The notes beneath the pieces were generated by a model. It worked only from the letters and a program-made list of their open reading frames with translations. It was not told the DNA's origin and searched no databases. The position numbers and the translations under genes were made by a program. Of a stretch of DNA of 64,000 bases, positions 1 to 12,375 are shown in pieces (position 1 is the stretch's first letter; every line of letters starts with the position of its first letter). The stretch covers positions 1,426,001 to 1,490,000 of the forward strand of contig WACJ01000515.1 of the NCBI GenBank assembly GCA_008973525.1, in the 5' to 3' direction. Origin of the DNA: Stenopsyche tienmushanensis. Taxonomy: Eukaryota > Arthropoda > Insecta > Trichoptera > Stenopsychidae.

Positions 1-324
1 TTGAAAAAAGTTATTGTTAGATCTATTTAATTATCGTCAAAATAAATAAGCAAGAAGTATTAAAAGACTGGATCCTTAATACTTAAAGTATTAAGAGTGA
101 AGGTTGTTCACCCTCGCTTTGAAGATCATTCCACCCCAATATTACAAGCGAACCAATTTATTTTCGAACACACTTTTATAGATAGTGTGTGATATATGTC
201 CGCTATATCATTAGGATATTAAAAAAACACATACTCACATAAAAAATCAATGATTTTAAATCATTGATTCGCAAATGATATCTTTATAAAAAAATGGGAT
301 CGATAATGGTGTGAAGAATCCCAA

Positions 325-345
325 TGATGATGATGATGATGATGT
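325..345. repeat. ATG/GAT trinucleotide microsatellite
   Basis: About six consecutive copies of a GAT/ATG unit. A short simple repeat in non-coding DNA with no visible function. Confidence 0.85.
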
Positions 346-3300
346 ATCATCAATCGGCTCTCCTTCGATCTAATCCTCATTTCCATAATTGCGGCTTTTA
401 AAGACATTACACTTTTCGGATAATTACGGTCATTATGTATGTTAACATACGATTTGCGGATTCAACCACCAATTTAGTCTATTATGTTTGTGTTTTAGCA
501 TAAAGGGACGCATTAAAAAGATTTCGTAATACGAGGCAATAAGCGAAAAATCATCACACAGTGCGAAATAATATATATAGGATATAAATAAGGGCATCTT
601 GAAGAATCGCGGCCACGAACTGAACCCTAATATATCAAATGGGGTGTGCAAATGAGCTCCGAACAAAAGCGGTTGATTCGTTTTTGATAGTCGCAACTTC
701 AAGACACAAATTCTGAAGACCGTTAAAAATGCATTTTTAACGCTTGAAAATATGCATCGATCCAACGGGATTAATTGATACGGGTTAATTTCTGATCTTA
801 ATTGCTTGAAGCCAAATGCAAAATTAATATACGCCTCGAATAATGTGGGTAATTAATGGGAGGTTTTAAATGCATTTACTGATTTTTACCCCCGCGGTGA
901 ACGGAAATGTAATAAGGGTCATGTGTTAATGTACATAAACGTTAATTGTATTTTTGTAGATAATTTAAAAAGAATAACACATATGTATCATATTTTTCCA
1001 CAAATTAAGATTTTATTAACGAAGGATCGATTGTATGAAAATGTTGGCTGTATCAGTTTGAGAGACGCTGATTTATTTAAATCAATTTCGGTACACAAAT
1101 TAAGTTATAAGTCATGTCCATAAATAGTCGCACGCGTGATTTAATACGCTTATTATGTAATCTATATCCAGCATCAAAGATGTATATTTTCTGAATATGC
1201 ACTCTAATTGAGGCTTATTCCGCTGATCCTCAAACATTAAGTATTTGCACAAAGATTTCAATTTAAATCATTTATGAAAATAATAAATTGAGTCATTATT
1301 TTTCGGTTGAATATCCACCTGTGTAATGTTACATATTTGGAGACTGAAACTATGAATATAACAAATTTTATAAAATAAATTTACACAAAGAATATTTCAT
1401 ATTATGCCATTAAAAATTTGAATCCAAATTAAAAGAAATTGGCCTTAATAAAAATCGTTTTGATGAACAGATTGCTAATTTGTTAGCATTAGGGGGCGTT
1501 TTAATTAAGCTCTGTTGCAAGTAACAAAGATCTTGAGCTTTTAATTCAAGTCATCATGAACAGATTGCATTTTGTCAGCTCGTTTACGTATAATTGTCTT
1601 AATTGGTGTCCCCAGTTTTAATCAAAACTAAACTGTCCTCGTATTCTCAAGAGAAGAATAGGCCGAGATATAATCTGTGCTAAAATGGCGTGATAACGTT
1701 TTACAAGACAACCTACTGTGGAAACTCGGCTTATTAAGATGCCAATCTAAATATTTCTGACAATATAACTGGATGGCACTTAGCTCCTCGTTATCTAAGA
1801 TTATCTAACATCGCTATAACACCATAAATAGTCAAGTTTACCTCATAATGAACGAGTCGACAAGACCGGCTATTTTTCACTTAATCCCGTCCAACACCTT
1901 TCGCTTCACATCACAATCATACTTGACATTTTCCACTTTTTTGCGTTTTGATTTACAGACATTGACATTGAGTATATAATTTGATCGATTATTAATAATG
2001 CAAAAACCTGCGCATCTTCATACAATCAAAATTCACATAAATCTGCATGGAATAATACCTCTGGAAGGCGTCGTTAAAAGTCGATCGTAAAACGAAATTT
2101 ACAGCCGAAAACCAAACAGCACCATAATCATCATGTCTAGTAAAATATGTTCTTTATTGCCTCGACTCATTCATAAAAATGAATATTGTGCTTTATTTCT
2201 AAATCGCATTCAACAGCTGCCGTACGAGCACGCTTCTATTTGAGTACATTAAATGCCAATTATATAACCAATATGTTTTGCTTAAGTATACACGTCCAGT
2301 ATACGCCTGTAATTTAATGGGTCGTGCTATATTTTTCTTGGCATATGCTCCGTGGAAGCCTTCGATTTTGGACGGGCGATTAAAAAATATTAGCAAAAAA
2401 TTTGAGGAATTTTAAGCGAATAGATACCGAAATGAAGTGATGAATCCGAGACCGGCTAAAAAAACGCTGTCCAATTTCCTTCCGAGAATTGAGCATATTT
2501 TATATGTCCAAATACATTGTTATCTTTGCCTTAATCCTGAAGAATTTTCATTCAACATTCATATGCCATTAAACAGTTTGTCATCAAATTGTTAAACAAT
2601 TGTGTATTGAAAATTTGTGAATTTACAATGTCGAACTTAAAAACTTGATTCAAATGTCAATTTTATGTATAAAATGCAAAAGCATAGTGAATATTTTTAA
2701 CACGGTTTAAATTCCAATTCAAATCCTTGCGATTATTGATGCAATCATTCAATTTTATTAATAGTCTCAGTATGAACGTTTTCAGAAACAGTAAAATCAG
2801 GCTAAACCCAGATTGACCGGATATATAAATACGTTTGATCTCTCAAATTTGTAGTAAAGCGACATTTTTCCCAATACTTAAATTTGAACTTGAACCCTTA
2901 TATTAAAGATTTAGAAATCAACCCACTATATAAATAATTAGATATAATTGTAATTTATCTTACTCAGTTAGTATTCAATAGATTTAAATATGACATAGTC
3001 TATAAGTTAAGCTCCAATTTTTTCAAATATTATTTTATATCTAAAAAGGAAATCATTGAACTTTGAATTGCAAATCTGTTCTGATGCTATATGAAAATAT
3101 AAATTAAACCAATTATAGTGCAAATTACATTTCAATTTTAATCCGTCATACAATTATAATCTAAAATAAGGTAGTTGTCAAATTATCTTATATTAAATTT
3201 TGACCATGGACGTTGTGACTATGAATCGGAAGGATTTAAACCAATTACTTGTATAATTTCTCACATGATTCTTGCTTGCCAATTTGTTAAGAAAATTCTA

Positions 3301-4549
3301 TTAAAATTTTAATCAACGATTGAATAAATGTCCAAATACTAAAAGATTTTTAGAAAATTTGTCTTTCTAGGTTAAAATCATCCCTCAAATATATCAACGC
3401 TTGTTTTAAAATATTTCAAGTCGACGGTATTGCTTTAATTTATTTGTTTTCCGCCATATTATGTTTGCACATGATATGGGATTATGGATATAATGCCTCT
3501 TTCGTTTTTGTAATTTGAATGATATTTATCGGTATGGCAATTATTGAAAAAGCCTAAATTTATGGCAAAAATATTCGATTTTCTTCATCTTAAGATTATG
3601 CATTATCATCCATCATCGCATGTATTTTTGATCTGATGGTTTCTCATTTTATTCCATATATGCGTATATTTGGATAGGATTATTGAAATAGGAGTTTTAA
3701 TTAGTATAAGATCTATAGGACTAGGTAGTAATGGATTATCATTAATTTCAGATGATGTTTTGATTATCGTTACCAATTCAGCCACCCATTGGCGTCCTTG
3801 CATGACTTTATTCATACCCTCAATGTCTAATTTTTCAGATCCAGGAATTCCAGATAAACTTGGTTCGATCAGAAATATTAATGATTTCGTTCTCAAATTT
3901 GTTGGTGTGGGAAAATTATTTTCTAAATTTGAATTCGAGCTTTAATAACAAGTATCCAGTATCGTACCCACTGTACCAATACTTAGTCTGATTGAATTTT
4001 AAAAGGGGCTATAAAACGTTCTCAGAAAAGATGTATATGATATGTTATATTTCGAGCCAACCCCATTATTACACATTAATTTTCCTAAGCTGTAAAATCC
4101 CTAAAGCTAAACAAGCGCTCAAGGGTTAAATAATTGCGTAACACTATGATATTTTGTTCTGTTATAAATTAGCATTTTATAGACAGTCCTTTATGTATCA
4201 TTATAAAATAAGTCCTATCAGATTTGTTGCCGTAATTTGTCCTGGAAAATTAAACTTTTCAAGGGATGAAATATTCCCAATAGAGGTTACGTCTGTAGAT
4301 ATGGAACAATGCAGATTGTTTACACATGGGATACGTTAAAATTTATTCAAACAAAGGGAAAGATCGGATGTGTTATGTAATAAATTACACGCTAAAACAA
4401 TGTGGATCCCCTTTTTTCATCCAAAAATCCTCGACTCCTTGTATTTCAAAATATGCTCCAGCAAAAAAATCGCAATGCCATGCAAAAAAAGAGGACGAGG
4501 CGGACAAAAAATCGCCAGGGTAAAAAGCGCCGCTAGCAAAAAAGGCGTC

Positions 4550-4612
4550 GCTGGGCGTGGCCGAGGAAAATTCAGAAATGGGCGGGCGCTTATTATTTGG
4601 GTGGGCGTGGTT
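4550..4612 (+). promoter_or_regulatory. Cluster of Sp/KLF-type GC boxes
   Basis: Three GC-box-like motifs lie within 60 bp in DNA that is otherwise AT-rich: GGGCGTGG at 4553-4560, GGGCGGGCG at 4580-4588 and GGGTGGGCGTGG at 4599-4610. Sp1/KLF zinc-finger proteins bind GGGCGGG and GGGCGTGG, so this may be a proximal enhancer or an alternative promoter about 1.7 kb before the first coding exon. The motifs are read directly; the function is inference. Open frames of 83 and 148 codons cross this block but look like by-products of its GC richness. Confidence 0.4.
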
Positions 4613-6339
4613 TGCGCAAACTATCGTTTTTCATTTGCCGAGACGAGTACAACCTGTGCGTATGAAAATCAATTCCATTCAATGCTCGAAAATCACATCA
4701 AATTCATACATTATGAAACGCCATCGCAATCGTGCCCGAAGCATATTAGGCGTCCGTTTATTAATCATGCTCGATCATGTGAAAATAGGCATATTTTTCG
4801 CAGTATAATTACATAGTTGGTAAAAATGCCTTAAAGATTTTCTTAGTCGAATAGACATTAAATAGAGTGTGAAAGGTCCTCCGATTGGTTCCGGTCAATT
4901 ACTTAACAGACCGAGGATTTTTTCCCCAGTAGCTTGTTAACGAAATTCGCCATTTTTTAGTGTTGTCGATGAATGCGTTAAATAAACACAGTTTGCATAG
5001 AAATCATTCAACGGTTGCAAATTTTATAGTTTTGTGGTTGCAAGCATAATTTTTCATACGAATTATGTTTACTTTGTAGCGTCGGATTGCTATGAAAAAT
5101 TAAAGAGAAATCTAAAATCGCGCTGTTGGACTTACATAAAGATTTCTTCAGATCGACCATAAACAATTTAAAATTTGCTATTATTTCCATAATTTGTAGC
5201 TGAAATTTTGACAATTTCTTCTGAAGCAGTATTTTTATTCCATCGGGTGAAGAATTCAGACTACTTTTTTTTAGCATTGATGCTAAAAAGTCTATAGAAT
5301 ACATTAATAATTTCCTCTTTTACATCCATCTAACATACATTAATTAAGTTATATATAAGTATCATACTAATCAAAATTCTGATTTACCATATTTTAAATA
5401 AATATTCAACTAACCTAATCAAGAGCAGCCAGTATTAAGTATCGATCAAATTCAAGTTGATAGCAATTTAAATTCATTAAAGAATCAAGTTTAATAATAC
5501 CCATTATAAATAGGAATAATAAACGTCCAATCTCAAATCGCGTCAATTTGCAATAATATTTTTATTATCATATTGAAATGCTTTGATATTGTTCTAAACA
5601 CATTATCAAATATTGATGAAACAATTTCTGCAAATCTTCACCGAGATCTTGCTTAAATAGTAATTAAATATTATTATCCTATTTGCCAATAAATCAATAT
5701 TGATCATTGATTTAAACACAATTTTCATATTTGAAAATTCAATGATTGGTATTCAGTTTTCCATGAAAATTTTACTAAGATGGTGATTTTCGAAATAAAT
5801 TAGCGTCAATTCAAAGTCTTTTCGCTAGAATCGCGCCATAATTTTCCGTATTGTTAATCAAACATTAATAATAGTCAAAAAAAGATCGAAGGCATTACAA
5901 ATAAAAACCTTTTAGTGAACCAGTTAGCCAGAGCGTAAGCGCGGAAGTGGTTTTATTGACTAGAGATTTTTTGTTCAAATTTCAACTGAATGAATCACTA
6001 TCACCATTCAGATTTATCTACCGCTTTTTATACGCACATCAAAGGTGGACGAACCCTGTCCAAGCTCTATTTATCAATTCGACTAATGCTCGCTTTTGTG
6101 TTTCAGGTTTAATCAATTTTCAATCAAACGTGACTGACGTGATAACATATTTATATCAAGATTATCTAATAATCAAATTTAGTAAATATATTGTGCGAGT
6201 CTATTGTTGAAGTGTCGGACTTGGAGGACAGCAAACAGTGATTGATTGTACGTGTTTCGGCTGGATAAAAGTGGTCGACAAAATGTGGTGATTGGATCTA
6301 TTGTATTTTTTGGATTCTGTGCATTGAAGTGACATCAAG

Positions 6340-6489
6340 ATGTATACGGCGTGGTATAGTGCTCGTGGGGACAGCAGTGTTCATCCACAAATGGGGCAAT
6401 TGTATCATCATGCACCACCGATGATTAAGACAGAGCTTGGTGTTGGGAGCGATTGTATGATGGCTGTCGACTATGCACCACCTATGAAG
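6340..6489 (+). CDS. First coding exon of a probable transcription factor gene
   Basis: An ATG in good context (ATCAAG before the ATG) opens a 50-codon frame that ends at AAG followed by GTAAGA, a near-ideal splice donor in phase 0. The peptide begins MYTAWYSARG and carries QMGQLYHHAPPM, then IKTE, then DYAPPMK. The KTE resembles a SUMOylation consensus (hydrophobic-K-x-E), common in nuclear regulators. Past the donor the frame meets a stop within four codons, which supports a real exon boundary. Phase 0 matches an acceptor at 56027, almost 50 kb downstream, where coding of similar character resumes. The assignment to the same gene rests on strand, phase and composition. The family is not certain; nuclear factor I is a tentative guess for the gene as a whole. 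Confidence 0.65.
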
Positions 6490-8065
6490 GTAAGATATTA
6501 ATTTAAACATTGTTATTATAATTCGAATGAATCCAAGAATCGAGAGAGTGTTTCTGACACTGCCATCAAAGATCTGGAAGACATTCTGCATCGAAGCGTC
6601 GATTTGATGATCTTGTTTGTATGCATTTATACGTTTGTTGAGTGCGTTTCATAAAAAGCGAGGCTCGTTTTTGACAAGTATATTTCGAAATTGCATATCT
6701 GGTTGCAGTAATGGTTGCCGGCGTCGGGAGTCGAACTCGTAAGTGTTTGCTCTGCCGCACTCGCCCATCATCCAACGATTACATGCTTAATAACAGTCAT
6801 TATAGCCATTTCATAGCCTCCATTATAAAGTAAAGATGCATTTACAACTCGTGTTTAGATTTATTACTTGAAATCCATTCATGAGGAAATATTACCCACT
6901 CTAATTATGCTCCGGACTGACATCACGGACTACGAAAGGTTATGGACGCGATAACGGAAGCGACTTATTTCGTTACTTATCGACTATCCATTTGCTTAAT
7001 ATTATAATTTCGAATCCATCCCATCGAGTCCATTATGCACGAACATTAGCTGGGATGAATCAAAAAGACGTCGATCGATATGTAACATCGGCTTTAGATC
7101 GTTATTTAATTGTTTGGCGGGCGCCTCATCCCATGCCGAAGATACATTACCACGCAAATTATGATACACGTAATCAAACTGCAAATATTTCTATAGCAAA
7201 ATTATTGAATTGTGGTTAATGACCAACCAACGAACGAAATTTTACACCAGTTAGAGTTTATACGACGTAAATCAGGAAAGATACAATCTGCTAAGCTTTT
7301 AACGTTGCGAACATTAATAACAATTTTTGAAACCTGAATAATTGTGCATACCTGGCATTAAATTAAAATCTACAAAGCTGCTTTTCTGTCTACAAATAGT
7401 TTATGCTAATTATTGTTAAATAAACGTCATCTAGCTTTGATATAAGATGGCTAGGGCTTCAATAGACGTTGCCAAAGTGACTTGATTGAAGTATTGCAAC
7501 TTTCAAAGCATTGTAATATTATTATATGCTACTACAACATAGTTTGAGTCTTAGGTAGGTATAAGATATTTATGTAAGTATTAATTATCAATATCATCCA
7601 AATATATTGATTATTTCATTTTAAAAAAATCTCCATTTTTATATATCTAAAAACAGCTTTTTACTTTAGCCAAAATCAAATCGCAACTGAATAGAATCGA
7701 ATATATTTTAATCTTTAGCGCTTTTTTACATTTCCTCTTTTTAAGATGCTAAATCCGTTGATTAATATAAGCAATTTTCCCATATAATTATTCTAGGGGT
7801 GTTATTTTTCGAGATGTTATATTTGCCTTCCCCATATGATTAAAATGGGATAGGATTATTTGAGTATGTATTTATTAAGTCGAGACAGTTGATCTAGTAT
7901 AACAATATTTTCGATTTCGGGCCTCGTATAACACGATTTTATACAACACGCTTTATATAAAACGGTTTGGGGGGGGGGGAAATTACATAAATAAATATCC
8001 TTGATTTAAAACATTCTAAAGTTGACATTTTTTTTACCGACAAACACTACGTCCAATCTTTAGAC
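6490..8065. other. Start of the giant intron
   Basis: Non-coding sequence from the exon 1 donor onward. It holds one tRNA-like/SINE fragment at about 6690-6780 and a run of nine or ten G residues near 7970. A stretch near 7905-7970 containing TATAACACGATTTTATAC resembles the termini of short pogo-like repeats seen elsewhere in the window. Nothing else is recognisable. Confidence 0.6.
6690..6785 (-). repeat. tRNA-like fragment, possible SINE head
   Basis: On the minus strand a B-box-like GAGTTCGACTCCC follows an A-box-like TGGGCGAGTGCGG about 30 nt upstream, the spacing of an RNA polymerase III internal promoter. The arms do not form a proper cloverleaf (the T-stem pairs poorly), so a functional tRNA gene is unlikely and a tRNA-derived SINE head is the better reading. 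Confidence 0.4.
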
Positions 8066-8690
8066 CAGTGTTTCTCAACCGAGCTTATTACAAGTGCACC
8101 GCGAAAAAATTGGTAAAAACGAAAAATTCTGCAAAACAGTGAAAACCGAAAAAGTCGTTGGCGAAATTATGAAAGTCAACGAAAGAGTTAATGTAATTTT
8201 GAATTAGCCAAATCAATTGCGCGTATGTTAACCGTTTAACGTAGACTTTGGGTATTCTACGCCTCGCAGCCGCAGTCTGTTCAAAGTGGAGTAAATAAAC
8301 ATGCTGTGGAGAAACAATCGTCTTTGAAATCCAGCACCATCACCCTGTGGAATCCTTCTCGTCAATGTTACGGGAGACGCAGCAGTCGGAGGTAACTGGG
8401 ACTGGTCGACAGAAGCAACACGAAGATAACTGGGCCACGGTATTCAGCTGAGAGTTCTCGCCTACGTTACAATGGATACATTTATTACCAAACGAAATCG
8501 TGAATCAGACCAAAATATTAATGACACAGGGAGTACAACTGAAAGAAGTAGTGACGATATTACTAGACATCATACGTCTCATACAAAAGAAAATGTATCC
8601 AGAAAAATCAGAAAAAATAATCGACAATATTCTGAAGAATATTTATGTTTCGGTTTTACGTATTTTTACGCATTATGTATTTAACTCAAA
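8066..8690 (+). mobile_element. hAT transposon fragment, ZBED/SCAND3-like, 5' end
   Basis: CAGTGTTTCTCAACC at 8066-8080 matches the terminal inverted repeat style of Charlie-type hAT elements. About 400 bp further an ATG at 8472 opens a 70-codon frame beginning MDTFITKRNRE and ending near RQYSEEYLCFGFTYF. This matches the start of hAT transposases related to vertebrate ZBED5/SCAND3/FAM200 (a Lys/Arg-rich head, then a Y-x-E-Y-x-x-x-GF motif just before the BED-type zinc finger). The frame stops before any zinc finger or RNase H-like catalytic core, so this is a broken 5' piece. I did not find the matching 3' terminus. Confidence 0.7.
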
Positions 8691-9249
8691 GTATGAGTAT
8701 ATTTGAAAACTTCGGTATTTCGGATTGATATTGCGCTATTCGAAAGACTTACCTAAAACAAAGAATTTAAACATCCATTAGACCAAATATTTTGTGTGTA
8801 TATTTTAGGTGACAAATTAAATGATAGCTCAAATTTATCTTGTAAATCTTATTATCCTTACCTGAGAGCTCTTACTGCATGAATTTTGAAGTCCTGGACA
8901 CCTTTGGAATTTGGTTCATCAGCAGTTCTTTTGAACCACACTGTACAATTTTTCACAACGTTGACTATTGATTGATCAAGGCTGGTCGATTTCGTAATCA
9001 AACAATTGCGGATTGCTTTTATATTAAACACGATTTCATACCTGAAATTAAATATTTGACACGTTTTAGTCCAATTATTTAGCTTTTAAAATGATATATG
9101 ATGTATTTTCTTTAATCTAAGGAAAAAATAATGCTTAATGAAGCTTTTAGCTATGAAATGCTAAATGAATCACTTCTGAATATCGTATTTTACATATACA
9201 TTTGAATGTTAGTCGTGACTTTAAAAAAATGATACAAAAATCATACCTA
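8691..9249. other. Intron sequence without recognisable features
   Basis: AT-rich non-coding DNA between the hAT fragment and the facing repeats. No motif, open frame or repeat that I can name. Confidence 0.6.
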
Positions 9250-9500
9250 AATCCTACATCTTAAAAGAGACATCTTGATTTTCCAATCCACTATGAGTAT
9301 TATTTCCGATCTGTGTTCTTGAAATCTCAATGCAATTGTTCAACATTAAACATTTCGATAATAAGCCTAATAATCGTATTACAACATACTTAAAAACTAT
9401 GACTACTTGCCTCAATATTTTAGCTGCATGACGATCAGGATACAGTCTGGAACATGGATCACATTCCGGAACGGCACAACACTGTGTATTAAAAAATATC
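9250..9500 (-). repeat. Coding-like repeat, minus-strand arm of a facing pair
   Basis: Read on the minus strand, an acceptor-like ATACACAG is followed by codons for CCAVPECDPCSRLYPDRH and then AAKILRQ, ending at CAA/GTAGTC, a possible donor. The repeat then runs on to TTTTAAGATGTAGGATTTA at its far end. A second copy lies in opposite orientation at 9993-10158. The Cys-rich peptide is conserved between the copies better than the flanks, so it descends from a protein-coding repeat, probably an unnamed transposon. I do not recognise the family. Confidence 0.55.
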
Positions 9501-9992
9501 ACTTAACATACGCACATGCACATCCTAACCTGTGAAAATAAAATATAGCTCTGCACCGAATATTGTTGCATAGCATAAACTCGACGCGTAAACTGGACGG
9601 ACAAATTGAAACGCATTTATGATAAATTATTAATATTTATAAGAAAAACAATTTTTAAAAATCATGGGATTAAATAAGCTGCTGCGATATATTCTCAAAA
9701 ATATTATTTTAAAAAAAAATCACCATCCTTTTCGTTGCATAAATATATTATTTTTTAATGAATTTCAAATTTGATAAAAATATTCTTGGGAATATTTCAA
9801 AAGAGCTCATCTCAGAGAGAATCTCATGCATTCTTTCAATAGTTTTTCATAATAATTTTCATTTAGTATTAATACATTTATATTCGTACGCTCAGTTGAG
9901 CCGTCGAATTAAGCTAGGCGACAATCAGTGCGTGTTCGGTTCTTAGGTTATACGGTGTGGCTCAATCGTCAGAGGGATATATCTTAATAAAT

Positions 9993-10158
9993 AAAGTGCA
10001 GTGTTGTTCCAGAATGCGTCCCGTACTCCAGGATCTATCCTGAACGTCATGCAGCTTCGATACTCAGGCAAGTGTTTTTAGTTTTTTAAGTGTTTTGTAC
10101 TGCGACTTATAGTAAATTGGAAGTCCTTGATGTCTATTTTAAGATGTAGGATTTAAAG
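9993..10158 (+). repeat. Coding-like repeat, plus-strand arm of a facing pair
   Basis: A second copy of the repeat at 9250-9500, in opposite orientation. In one frame it encodes VPECVPYSRIYPERHAA then SILRQ, close to the first copy. A 4-nt deletion before VPEC breaks the frame, and about 100 bp downstream of the peptide are missing, yet both copies end in AAGATGTAGGATTTA. Differences inside the peptide are few. The two arms are separated by about 490 bp. Confidence 0.55.
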
Positions 10159-10389
10159 CCGATAAATTATGTTTTTTTTAAAGCCACGATAAACTTTTGA
10201 TTTTATTGTCACAATAGACTTTATTGTCACATAGAGTGCGGAATAAGATGTCGATGGTTGAATACAGTAGGATGGTTTCAATGGGTATCTGATGAGCTGT
10301 GCGCCTGGTCGTGGCGGAATCTTCAAATCGTTATGCAGTCTGACCGCTGAGGAAAGATTCATAATCATCAGTCTGTGTTCGTCCACCGT

Positions 10390-11290
10390 TGAACGCATGA
10401 GTCTTCATCCCTCTCGATCCTTCGCTTTCCGCATCCAGCTTCATCCTGCTATTCTTTCGATGTCGTCAGTCTTACAGGGGTCTCCACTCCAACACTTTTC
10501 TTCCCCATCGACCGTCGTTTCTTCGACACATTTGTCTCCCCCATTGCCACTTAAGTGTGTCAATTCTTTCAGTAGCGTCTACTACTCGAGTTCTTCTTCG
10601 GATATCCTCGTTTCTGATTCTATATTATAAAGACACTCCGAGCAAAGATCTCTCTATGGCACGCTGGGAAAACTTTATTCTGTGTAAAATGCTTGATATT
10701 AGATTCCACGTCTTCGTGGGTTAACACTGGGATGATGCGTTGGTTAAATGTTCCAATCCCAGTGGTATTCGTCTGTCAATTTCTGTTGAGATGTATTACT
10801 TGTCCCAGATAAGTGTATTCATTTTTAACCTCAATTTGTGTTCCCCCAATGGATATCGCCCCGAAGGTCTGAGAATTGTAACTATTTATCATGACTTCGA
10901 TTTTATCCATGTTCATTTTCAGACAAATTTTACTTGACACTTCGTTTAGGTCTTGGAGCATGTCTTGAAGCTTTTCAGACGATTCGGCTATTAATACTAT
11001 GTCACAATTTCTCCACTTGTGTGTTGTCAATACTGTGTCGGCACTTTTTCCAAGATAGCAGTTTAAACACATCTTCCAAAGCGTTTATGATAAGCTTGGG
11101 AGATAGTTTATATTACAGCGTTGTAGTGAGTCTAAAACTGCCCAAGAAAGACAGTGGCTGATTATATTTTTCGGTTTTCTGGATAATTTGTCTTAGTATG
11201 TAGATATGCTCGATGATACTAAAGCCTTTTCTAAATCCAGCCTGTTCTCGAGGTTGAAATTTGTCAAATCGATCTGCCAGCCTATTAGTT
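10390..11290 (-). mobile_element. Non-LTR retrotransposon reverse transcriptase, 3' half, broken
   Basis: Minus-strand frames, in order from 11290 downward, read LADRFDKFQPREQAGFRKGF and IIEHIYILRQII (reverse-transcriptase core), then INALEDVFK. Next come DIVLIAESSEKLQDMLQDLN and KNEYTYLGQVIHL, where the catalytic F-A-D-D has decayed to R-N-C-D in front of IVLIAESS. A tail with RAIERSLLGVSL, RNEDIRRRT, LKWQWGR and GRWGRKVLEWRP follows. This order is characteristic of the abundant arthropod endonuclease-reverse transcriptase LINEs of RTE-like type. Several frameshifts, stops and the damaged catalytic motif show it is dead. The endonuclease end is absent, which fits 5' truncation. Confidence 0.8.
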
Positions 11291-12280
11291 TTAACTCTTT
11301 ATATATATATGGGAGTGAAACGAAATTGTAATTTCGTAAATGTATGCGTTTACTTAAAAAAAATAATGTACATACTTATATAAAGCATCTTCGATATTTT
11401 TTTGGGACGCAAAACCCTAATTTTGTATGAATTTCAAACCTTGTATAACACGGATTAGTATTAAACGACGTTTTTGCGGATGATTCCGCGGATCATATAA
11501 AGTTTATGATGATAGCTTTTGATTTGTATAATTCAGAGCTTTTTTAACAGAATTCTATATTTAATATAATATACGAATTTCGTATATTCAAGGGGGGATA
11601 TAAAGTTGCTAAAAGTAAGGCAAGGCCAAGCGCTCCTCTTCGATGTGTCATAATTGATTGTATACTATAAAAATACAAATATAATGTAATCATAATAAAA
11701 TGGCATTGAATTTTTATAATGCAAAAAAATGTGTTTGATCAATGGAGACTCTTATAGATATTCCGTTTTTCGATATTTAACAAAAAAATATTTTGCATAC
11801 AAGTTTTTAAAATCTTCGTTTATATGCAGGTAAAATATATTTTTCAAATAATAAATTAGATGAAATTTAATTTAAAGCTTACATTTAAGTAATTTCATGG
11901 AAAAAATTGCAAAAAACGGGACAATTGATTACTTAAAAAAAAAGGAATAAAGGTAGAGCTTCGTTGGAAGCTTTTTGCAGAGCGCATTCTCAATCGGCTT
12001 CCATCGAACCGCTTTGGTTCCGTTCACTCTCATTATCCACCACAAGTCACATTGGCGAAATTGTTTTAAACTATATTTCAAACTATAAAAAAACACATTT
12101 TTGTTATTAATGCCGACTGAATCCCGTCTGAGTGTTGCGATGCCATTATTTCGACAACAGGCTCCAGTTTTTTCTCCAATGTCCGACTGCGTTTTCCAGA
12201 ATATTAATCAAAAGATGTAATTGAAAATGACAGAGGCATTTTTTCGAATATGAAAATAGACATTTAACATCAATTTAAGT
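11291..12280. other. Intron stretch with a pogo-like repeat remnant
   Basis: AT-rich non-coding DNA next to the LINE fragment. Around 11395-11500 it holds GCGGATGATTCCGCGG and CTTGTATAACACGGATTAG, word types shared with the GCGATTTTCCGCGGA-bearing MITEs at 38.1 and 48.5 kb. No open frame of note. Confidence 0.45.
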
Positions 12281-12289
12281 AAGGCAAAC

Positions 12290-12375
12290 ACGCGAACGGG
12301 ATTCGAACCGGGTACCTGTGCTCGCTGAGGACGCCAGCAATTACAGCCTTGTCCGAGTGGATCCAATCGCGGTCG
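12290..12375 (-). repeat. tRNA-derived SINE-like fragment with B box
   Basis: The minus strand contains CCCGGTTCGAATCCCGTT, an exact polymerase III B box (GGTTCGAATCC), preceded by sequence of about tRNA length. No complete cloverleaf forms, so I read it as a SINE head rather than a tRNA gene. Confidence 0.45.

Larger units (their letters stand above)
1..6339. other. Upstream flank and probable 5' UTR of the host gene
   Basis: AT-rich sequence with no recognisable protein gene. The open frames here, for instance the two overlapping frames of about 90 codons on opposite strands at 3606-3945, show no domain I recognise. A short ATG/GAT trinucleotide run lies near 325-345 and three Sp/KLF-type boxes lie at 4553-4610. 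The stretch from roughly 5930 to 6339 is less AT-rich and runs into the start codon, so it is the likely 5' UTR or core promoter zone. I cannot place a transcription start: no convincing TATA/Inr pair is visible. The UTR extent is inference. Confidence 0.4.

Noticed and set aside
3606..3945. Overlapping open frames on both strands
   Set aside because: No family signature, no splice sites or context. Kept only as a remark in the flank entry.
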